From Bacteroidales bacterium (lineage in GTDB: Bacteria > Bacteroidota > Bacteroidia > Bacteroidales > UBA3663), in NCBI GenBank assembly GCA_017632695.1, contig JAGBQS010000085.1:1-6567 (forward strand): a DNA stretch of 6,567 bases, given 5' to 3'. Positions 1 through 5,441 of the stretch are shown here, piece after piece. The notes below the pieces were generated by a model. That model saw nothing but the letters and a program-made list of their open reading frames with translations, was not told the origin of the DNA and searched no databases. Position numbers and translations under genes: made by a program. Position 1 is the stretch's first letter. Every line of letters begins with the position of its first letter.

Positions 1-1251
1 GAGACTCTTTGGGGCATCGACTTCTTCTGGATTGCAGCTATCGGTCTGGTAGTCATTACGGCAATCTACACCATCTTCGGCGGCATGAAGTCGGTTCTTT
101 ACACCTCTGTACTCCAGACTCCTATCCTGCTGCTGGGTTCGCTGATTATCCTCGTACTCGGTCTGAAGGAACTGGGCGGTTGGGAGCAGATGATGAGCCT
201 CTGCGACGTGAAGCCTAACTACGAAGGTGCACAGGGTACTATGATTCACCTGATGCGCGACAACAGCGATCCTTCGTATCCCTGGCTCGGTGCTTTGGTC
301 GGTTCGGCCGTTATCGGCTTCTGGTACTGGTGTACCGACCAGTTCATCGTACAGCGTGTTCTTTCGGGCAAGAACGAGAAGGAAGCACGTCGCGGTACCA
401 TCTTCGGTGCCTACCTGAAGCTGCTGCCAGTATTCCTGTTCCTCATTCCTGGCATGATTGCCTTTGCCATGCACCAGAAAAGCCTGGCTGCCGGCGGTGA
501 GGGTTACCTCCCATTCCTGGCTAACGGCAACTACAACGCCGATGCTGCTTTCCCGACACTGGTTGCCAAGTTGCTGCCTGCCGGCGTGAAGGGTATCGTT
601 GTGTGCGGTATTCTGGCTGCCCTGATGTCTTCGCTGGCTTCGCTGTTCAACAGCTCGGCTATGCTTTACACCATCGACTTCCACAAGCGTATGTGGCCTA
701 ACACCGGCGAGAAGAAGCTGGTTACCATCGGTCAGATTGCTACCGTTGTGATCGTAGTTCTGGGTATCCTCTGGATTCCGGTAATGCGTTCGGTAGGTGA
801 TGTGCTCTATACCTATCTGCAGGACGTACAGTCCGTGCTGGCTCCTGGTATTGCTTCGGCCTTCCTGCTGGGTATCTGCTGGAAGCGTGCTTCGGCCAAG
901 GGCGGTATGTGGGGTCTGCTGTCAGGTCTGATCATCGGTCTGACCCGTCTGGGCGCCAAAGTTTACTACAGCAATGCTGCCGACGCTGCCGACAGCTGGT
1001 TCAAGACTGTATTCTACGATTTCAACTGGCTGTACTTCTGCGGCTGCATGCTGGTAGTCTGCTGTCTGGTTGTTATCATCGTCAGCCTCTTCACCAAGGC
1101 TCCTGAACCTGCCAAGATTCAGGGTCTGGTATTCGGCACCGCTACCCCGGAGCAGAAGGCTGCTACCCGCGCATCGTGGAACTACTGGGATATCATCCAT
1201 ACGATCATTATCCTCGGTTTCACCGTTGCATTCTATATCTACTTCTGGTAA
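1..1251 (+). CDS. Sodium/solute symporter (SSS family, SGLT-like), probable L-arabinose importer, 5'-truncated
   Basis: This is the C-terminal 416 residues of an inner-membrane sodium-coupled sugar symporter. The frame is open from base 1 and the true start lies upstream; by comparison with SGLT proteins roughly 150 residues are missing. About ten hydrophobic segments are visible (residues 4-24, 37-58, 94-112, 134-157, 198-217, 241-262, 279-294, 303-318, 343-364, 396-416), and the protein ends inside the last one. Family signatures are the GGMKSVLYT block (27-35), WYWCTDQFIVQR (108-119), which closely resembles the same segment of human SGLT1, and ALMSSLASLFNSS (207-219), whose Ala207, Ser210 and Ser211 match the Na2 sodium site. 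Gln274 in YLQD aligns with the sugar-contacting Gln457 of human SGLT1. Ser36 replaces the usual Asp of the TDxxQ motif. Substrate is inferred: it sits upstream of araD and araA, so arabinose is likely, but family members also carry glucose, galactose, xylose or inositol. Confidence 0.92.
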   Translation, partial: ETLWGIDFFWIAAIGLVVITAIYTIFGGMKSVLYTSVLQTPILLLGSLIILVLGLKELGGWEQMMSLCDVKPNYEGAQGTMIHLMRDNSDPSYPWLGALVGSAVIGFWYWCTDQFIVQRVLSGKNEKEARRGTIFGAYLKLLPVFLFLIPGMIAFAMHQKSLAAGGEGYLPFLANGNYNADAAFPTLVAKLLPAGVKGIVVCGILAALMSSLASLFNSSAMLYTIDFHKRMWPNTGEKKLVTIGQIATVVIVVLGILWIPVMRSVGDVLYTYLQDVQSVLAPGIASAFLLGICWKRASAKGGMWGLLSGLIIGLTRLGAKVYYSNAADAADSWFKTVFYDFNWLYFCGCMLVVCCLVVIIVSLFTKAPEPAKIQGLVFGTATPEQKAATRASWNYWDIIHTIIILGFTVAFYIYFW

Positions 1252-1262
1252 TTCACCTCATA

Positions 1263-1313
1263 CGGGAAACGCGGGAGTCGCAGACGCTGGTTTGCTGCCT
1301 TCCGGGTTTCCCG
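1263..1313 (+). other. Long intergenic hairpin between symporter gene and araD
   Basis: Bases 1263-1270 (cgggaaac) pair perfectly with 1306-1313 (gtttcccg). After one G/G mismatch (1271/1305) the stem continues with 1272-1277 against 1299-1304 (one G-T wobble), and after a two-base bulge 1280-1283 (gcag) pairs with 1295-1298 (ctgc), leaving an 11-base loop. It begins 12 bases after the symporter stop. The downstream sequence is A/T-rich but has no T run, so it does not look like a standard intrinsic terminator. A role as a 3'-end stabiliser or processing site that separates transporter and enzyme mRNA levels, or as a weak attenuator, is inference. Confidence 0.55.
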
Positions 1314-1340
1314 CTACTATTATAATATAGGTATAAAGAT

Positions 1341-2045
1341 ATGTTAGAAGAATTGAAGAAACAGGTTTTCGATGCAAACATCGAACTGGTTAAGCAGGGT
1401 CTGGTTATTTACACCTGGGGCAACGTCTCGGGCATTGACCGTGAAAAAGGACTCGTTGTCATCAAGCCTTCGGGAGTTGACTACGACGTTATGAAACCCG
1501 AAGACATGGTGGTGGTCGACCTCGAAACCGGCAAGGTTGTCGAAGGTAATCTGAACCCGTCGAGCGATACTCCTACCCACCTGGTACTTTACCGCGCATT
1601 CCCGAACATCAAGGGCGTAGTACACACACATTCCACTTACGCAACCGCTTTTGCTCAGGCAGGACGCGATATTCCGAACATCGGTACCACACACGCCGAC
1701 TATTTCTACAAGGATATTCCCTGCACCGACGACATGACCAAGGAACAGATGCCCGAATATGAGCATGAGACCGGCGTTGTCATCGTCAACAAGTTCCAGC
1801 AGCTGGGCATCAATCCGGACCACACGCCTGCCGTTCTGGTCAAGAACCACGGCCCGTTCTCGTGGGGTACCTCACCAGCCAATGCCGTTTATAACGCCAA
1901 GGTGATGGAGCAGTGTGCCAAGATGGCATTCGTTGCCTTCTCGGTAAATCCCGACACCACCATGAACCCGCTTCTGGTTGAGAAGCACTACATGCGCAAG
2001 CATGGTCCTAACGCCTACTACGGACAGAAAGGACAGAAACACTAA
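1341..2045 (+). CDS. araD: L-ribulose-5-phosphate 4-epimerase AraD
   Basis: Cytoplasmic zinc enzyme of the class II aldolase/AraD fold that converts L-ribulose 5-phosphate to D-xylulose 5-phosphate, the last dedicated step of arabinose catabolism. The 234-residue product aligns end to end with E. coli AraD from the shared MLEELK-like start. Visible active-site residues are TWGNVS with Asn28, KPSG (42-45) for phosphate binding, SSDTPTH with Asp76, the zinc ligands His95 and His97 in VHTHS, TTHADYF with catalytic Asp120, His170 in NHGPF (third zinc ligand, His171 in E. coli), and the C-terminal HYMRKHG...AYYGQ block with Tyr227 matching catalytic Tyr229. A short basic tail of five residues (KGQKH) follows. 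The ATG is chosen because it matches the family N-terminus; the leader is A/T-rich with no Shine-Dalgarno, as is usual in Bacteroidetes. It lies 89 bases after the symporter gene and 49 bases before araA. No key residue is missing. Confidence 0.97.
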   Translation: MLEELKKQVFDANIELVKQGLVIYTWGNVSGIDREKGLVVIKPSGVDYDVMKPEDMVVVDLETGKVVEGNLNPSSDTPTHLVLYRAFPNIKGVVHTHSTYATAFAQAGRDIPNIGTTHADYFYKDIPCTDDMTKEQMPEYEHETGVVIVNKFQQLGINPDHTPAVLVKNHGPFSWGTSPANAVYNAKVMEQCAKMAFVAFSVNPDTTMNPLLVEKHYMRKHGPNAYYGQKGQKH

Positions 2046-2094
2046 AGAGAACCATACCAACTTATCATTATTACTTTTTTAATTCATTTTGATT

Positions 2095-3645
2095 ATGGCT
2101 AAACCATTTGAAAACCTTGAGCTTTGGTGGATTACCGGAGCACAGTTGCTTTACGGCGGAGAAACTGTAAAGATCGTTGACGGACATTCGAAGGAGATGG
2201 TTGAAGGACTGAACAAGTCCGGTATCATCCCGATTCAGGTAGTATATAAAGGAACTGCAAACAGCGACAAGGAAGTGGCTGCCCTCATGAAGGCTGCCAA
2301 CAACGAAGACAAGTGCGTAGGCGTTATCACCTGGATGCACACCTTCTCGCCTGCCAAGATGTGGATTCACGGTCTGCAGCAGCTCAACAAGCCTCTCCTC
2401 CACTTCCACACCCAGTACAACCAGCAGATTCCGTGGGACACCATGGACATGGACTTCATGAACCTGAACCAGAGTGCTCACGGCGACCGTGAGTTCGGCC
2501 ATATCCTGGCTCGCATGCGCAAGCCTCACAAGATTGTTGCCGGCTACTGGAAGGATGCCAAGGTACAGGAGCGCATTGCAGTTTGGGCACGTGTAGCTGC
2601 CGCTGTGGCCGATGCCCGCGACATGCGTATCCTCCGCTTCGGCGACCAGATGAACAACGTTGCCGTTACCGACGGCGATAAGGTTGCTGCCGAGCAGGTT
2701 CTGGGCTACCACGTTGACTACTGCCCAGTCAGCAAGCTGATGAATTTCTGGAAGCAGGTTACCGATAGCGAGGTTGACGCTCTCGTTGCCGAATACAAGA
2801 AACTCTACACCGTTGTTCCTTGCGAGGCAGGTGCCGAAATCGGTGAGAAGAAGATCTGGAATGCCGCTAAGGCCGAATTGGCTCTCCGTGCCATCCTGAA
2901 GGCTACCGGTGCCAAGGGCTTCACCACCAACTTCGATGACCTCGGTTCTTATGATGATCCTGATAGCGAAGGCTTCGTAGGCTTCGATCAGATTCCTGGT
3001 CTGGCCTCTCAGCGCCTCATGGCCGACGGCTACGGCTTCGGTGCCGAAGGTGACTGGAAGTCGGCTGCTCTTTACCGCACCGTATGGTACATGACCCAGG
3101 GTCTGCCTACCGGATGCTCGTTCCTCGAGGATTATACCCTTAACTTCGACGGTGAGAACAGCTCTATTCTCCAGAGCCACATGCTCGAAGTTTGTCCGCT
3201 CATTGCCGTGAAGGACGAACCTGTACGTCTGGAGGTTCACTTCCTGGGCATTGGTGTACGCAAGCAGCAGACCGCCCGTCTGGTATTCAACTCGAAGGTA
3301 GGCAAGGGCGTTACCGCTACTGTTGTGGATATGGGCAACCGTTTCCGTCTCATTGTTAACGACGTGAACTGCATCCAGCCTAAGAAACTGCCTAAGCTGC
3401 CTGTTGCCAACGCTCTCTGGATTCCGGAACCGAACTTCGAAGTCGGCGCCGGTGCCTGGATCCTGGCCGGCGGTACCCACCACTCGATCATGTCGTACGA
3501 CATCACTCCTGAATACTGGGAGGATTATGCAGAGATGCTGAACATCGAGTACTTCCACATCGACAAGAACACCACGATGGAGAGTGCCAAGAAGGAACTC
3601 CGCACCAACGAAGTTTACTACTTGCTCAACAAAGCCCTGCTTTAA
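2095..3645 (+). CDS. araA: L-arabinose isomerase AraA
   Basis: Cytoplasmic, Mn2+-dependent isomerase that turns L-arabinose into L-ribulose, the first step of the pathway; members often also act on D-galactose to give tagatose. The 516 residues cover the whole family length (E. coli about 500). Recognisable blocks are ITGAQLLYGGET near the N-terminus, WMHTFSPAKMWIHGL, PWDTMDMDFMNLNQSAHG, FGDQMNNVAVTDGDKV, then the metal site: Glu318 in GFGAEGDWK, Glu345 in SFLEDYT, His362 in QSHMLEVCP, and the His462-His463 pair in AGGTHHS, followed by the end block NEVYYLL. The ATG at 2095 is preferred over an in-frame TTG two codons upstream, since MAKPFENLELWW fits the family start. The leader (2046-2094) is T-rich with no Shine-Dalgarno. 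Residues 285-297 form an acidic insertion of about 11 residues relative to E. coli AraA. Codon choice is strongly biased (aac, ttc, ctg/ctc, ggt/ggc), as expected of a highly expressed gene. An intrinsic terminator follows. Confidence 0.98.
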   Translation: MAKPFENLELWWITGAQLLYGGETVKIVDGHSKEMVEGLNKSGIIPIQVVYKGTANSDKEVAALMKAANNEDKCVGVITWMHTFSPAKMWIHGLQQLNKPLLHFHTQYNQQIPWDTMDMDFMNLNQSAHGDREFGHILARMRKPHKIVAGYWKDAKVQERIAVWARVAAAVADARDMRILRFGDQMNNVAVTDGDKVAAEQVLGYHVDYCPVSKLMNFWKQVTDSEVDALVAEYKKLYTVVPCEAGAEIGEKKIWNAAKAELALRAILKATGAKGFTTNFDDLGSYDDPDSEGFVGFDQIPGLASQRLMADGYGFGAEGDWKSAALYRTVWYMTQGLPTGCSFLEDYTLNFDGENSSILQSHMLEVCPLIAVKDEPVRLEVHFLGIGVRKQQTARLVFNSKVGKGVTATVVDMGNRFRLIVNDVNCIQPKKLPKLPVANALWIPEPNFEVGAGAWILAGGTHHSIMSYDITPEYWEDYAEMLNIEYFHIDKNTTMESAKKELRTNEVYYLLNKALL

Positions 3646-3656
3646 TCAATAATCAT

Positions 3657-3698
3657 AAAAGGGACTGCTTTGCGGTAGTCCCTTTTGCGTCTTTTTTT
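3657..3698 (+). terminator. Intrinsic terminator after araA
   Basis: Bases 3657-3666 (aaaagggact) pair perfectly with 3677-3686 (agtccctttt). The stem can extend inward by G-T, C-G and T-G pairs to a four-base loop, giving up to 13 pairs. The arm ends in four Ts and, after a short gap, seven Ts follow (3692-3698). It starts 11 bases after the araA stop. Its place between the isomerase and kinase genes implies that the kinase needs read-through or its own promoter in the 33 bases that remain before its ATG, or that the terminator is leaky and lowers kinase expression. I see no good Bacteroidetes promoter (TAnnTTTG with upstream TTTG) in that gap. Confidence 0.85.
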
Positions 3699-3731
3699 AA
3701 CTACGGAAATACATATTAGTAGTACAAGCCT

Positions 3732-5360
3732 ATGACAGCAAAACAAACTATCGAAGCCGGCAAGGCGATTCTGGGTATCGAGTTCGGTTCGACCCGAATC
3801 AAGGCCGTGCTGATCGACCAAGAGAATAAACCGATTGCTCAGGGCAGCCACGAGTGGGAGAACCAGCTTGTGGACGGTCTGTGGACCTACAGCACCGAAG
3901 CCATCTGGTACGGTCTGGAGGACTGCTACGCCGACCTCCGCAAGAACGTCAAGCAACAGTATGACTGCGAAATCGAGGTATTGGCATCCATCGGTATCAG
4001 TGCCATGATGCACGGCTATATGGCCTTCGGTCCCAACGGTATGGCTACCAGCCGTACGCTTCCTTCGGAGAGCGAGAAGATTCTGGTTCCATTCCGCACC
4101 TGGCGTAACACCAACACGGGTCCTGCTGCCGCCAAGTTGTCGGAACTGTTCAACTTCAACATCCCGCTGCGCTGGAGCATCTCTCACCTCTACCAGTGCA
4201 TCCTCGAGGATCAGCCGCACGTTAAGGACATCACCTACCTGACCACTCTGGCAGGCTACATCCACTGGCGCCTCACCGGCGAGAAGGTGCTGGGTATCGG
4301 CGATGCTTCGGGTATGCTCCCCATCGACTCGACCACCAAGAACTACGATGCCACGATGGTAAAGAAGTTCAACGACCTGATTGCCGACAAGGGTTATCCC
4401 TGGAAGGTGGAAGACATTCTGCCCAAGTGCCTTGTTGCAGGCGAGAACGCCGGTTACCTGACCGAGCACGGCGCACACCGTCTGGACGTAACCGGACACC
4501 TGAAGCCGGGCTGCCCGCTCTGTCCTCCGGAAGGCGATGCCGGTACCGGTATGACTGCTACCAACGCTGTTAAGCAGCGCACGGGTAATGTTTCGGCAGG
4601 CACATCGTCGTTCTCCATGATCGTACTCGAAAAGGAACTGTCGAAGCCATCTGAGATGATTGATATGGTCACCACGCCCGACGGAAGCCCGGTTGCCATG
4701 GTTCACTGCAACAACTGTACGTCCGACATCAACGCCTGGGTAAAACTCTTCAAGGAGTATCAGGAGCTGCTTGGCGTACCTGTTGACATGAACGAAGTTT
4801 ACGGCAAGCTGTACAACAACGCCATGACCGGAGATCCGGACTGCGGCGGCATCCTTTCGTACAACTACATCTCGGGCGAGCCTGTAACGGGTCTGGCCGA
4901 AGGCCGTCCGCTGGTTGTCCGTTCAGCCAACGACAAGTTCAACCTGGCCAACTTCTTCCGCGCCAACCTGTATGCTACGGTTGCCGTACTGAAACTGGGT
5001 AACGACGTGCTCTTCAAGGAGGAAAAGATCAAGGTGGACCGTATTACGGGTCACGGCGGTCTGTTCAAGACCAAGGGCGTAGGCCAGCGCGTACTGGCAG
5101 CTGCCCTGGGTTCGCCTATCTCGGTTATGGAAACAGCCGGTGAAGGCGGCGCCTGGGGTATTGCCCTTCTGGCCGGCTATATGGTCAACAACAGCAAGGG
5201 TCTCACCCTGGCCGACTATCTGGAGGATGTTGTATTTGCCGGCAATACCGGTGTCGAAATTGCTCCTACACAAGAGGACATCGACGGTTTCAACCAATAT
5301 ATCAAGAACTATTCGGCTGGTCTGGCCATCGAGCAGGCTGCCGTTGCCAACAAGAAATAA
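3732..5360 (+). CDS. FGGY-family carbohydrate kinase, probable L-ribulokinase (araB-type role)
   Basis: Cytoplasmic ATP-dependent sugar kinase, 542 residues, two actin-like domains. Visible FGGY features are the phosphate-1 loop GIEFGSTRIKAVLID (15-29), ISAMMHGY (89-96) matching the MHG sugar-binding motif, the catalytic base Asp269 in EGDAGTG, the phosphate-2 motif AGTSSFSM (289-296), and the C-terminal adenosine region TGHGGLF (439-445) with the GEGGAWG block after it. Glu17 stands where many relatives have Asp. It reads more like the xylulokinase-like branch than like E. coli AraB. With araA and araD beside it and no other kinase in view, L-ribulose to L-ribulose 5-phosphate is the most likely reaction; xylulokinase activity cannot be excluded from sequence. 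Two CxxC pairs occur (Cys261/264 just before the catalytic Asp, Cys326/329). The ATG is the first in frame after the terminator, with no Shine-Dalgarno. A strong hairpin follows the stop. Confidence 0.93.
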   Translation: MTAKQTIEAGKAILGIEFGSTRIKAVLIDQENKPIAQGSHEWENQLVDGLWTYSTEAIWYGLEDCYADLRKNVKQQYDCEIEVLASIGISAMMHGYMAFGPNGMATSRTLPSESEKILVPFRTWRNTNTGPAAAKLSELFNFNIPLRWSISHLYQCILEDQPHVKDITYLTTLAGYIHWRLTGEKVLGIGDASGMLPIDSTTKNYDATMVKKFNDLIADKGYPWKVEDILPKCLVAGENAGYLTEHGAHRLDVTGHLKPGCPLCPPEGDAGTGMTATNAVKQRTGNVSAGTSSFSMIVLEKELSKPSEMIDMVTTPDGSPVAMVHCNNCTSDINAWVKLFKEYQELLGVPVDMNEVYGKLYNNAMTGDPDCGGILSYNYISGEPVTGLAEGRPLVVRSANDKFNLANFFRANLYATVAVLKLGNDVLFKEEKIKVDRITGHGGLFKTKGVGQRVLAAALGSPISVMETAGEGGAWGIALLAGYMVNNSKGLTLADYLEDVVFAGNTGVEIAPTQEDIDGFNQYIKNYSAGLAIEQAAVANKK

Positions 5361-5376
5361 GGGCATCACATCAACC

Positions 5377-5409
5377 GGCGACCGGTCCGGGACCTTCGGG
5401 TCGGTCGCC
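5377..5409 (+). terminator. GC-rich hairpin after the kinase gene, possible terminator or mRNA stabiliser
   Basis: Bases 5377-5384 (ggcgaccg) pair perfectly with 5402-5409 (cggtcgcc), and the stem continues through two G-T pairs and three G-C/C-G pairs to 5389/5397. An alternative inner fold puts gacc (5391-5394) against ggtc (5399-5402) around a ttcg loop, that is a very stable cUUCGg tetraloop. The hairpin begins 16 bases after the kinase stop and ends 32 bases before the GH53 start. The following bases are only cttaatta, so the T run is poor. Termination, partial attenuation, or 3'-end protection of the kinase mRNA are all possible. Confidence 0.5.
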
Positions 5410-5441
5410 CTTAATTACTAACTCACGTAATCCGGAAACAA

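Noticed and set aside
1320..1327. tataatat resembling a sigma-70 -10 box before araD
   Set aside because: Bacteroidetes promoters do not use TATAAT, no -35-like element is seen, and A/T-rich leaders are normal for starts in this group.
2084..2091. tcattttg resembling the Bacteroidetes -7 box TAnnTTTG before araA
   Set aside because: It lacks the TA, and a transcript starting from it would begin at or inside the araA start codon. No matching upstream TTTG at proper spacing was seen.
2089..2094. In-frame TTG as an earlier start for araA
   Set aside because: The ATG at 2095 gives the expected family N-terminus, the TTG adds only two residues, and there is no Shine-Dalgarno to favour it.
2071..3558. 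Open frame of 495 codons on the - strand opposite araA
   Set aside because: It is fully antisense to a certain gene, has no recognisable motif, and is explained by the strong codon bias of araA, which keeps stop codons out of the opposite frame.
3684..3717. TTTG (3684-3687) plus tacatatt (3710-3717) as a possible kinase promoter
   Set aside because: Two of the six fixed bases in the -7 box do not match, and the TTTG is part of the terminator stem, so support is too weak to annotate.
3700..3723. Inverted repeat actac-14 bases-gtagt as an operator before the kinase
   Set aside because: Five-base arms with this spacing occur readily by chance. Mentioned only in the terminator finding.
3642..4706. 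Open frame of 354 codons on the - strand opposite the kinase gene
   Set aside because: Same cause: antisense to a well-supported FGGY kinase, no family resemblance, composition typical of shadow frames.
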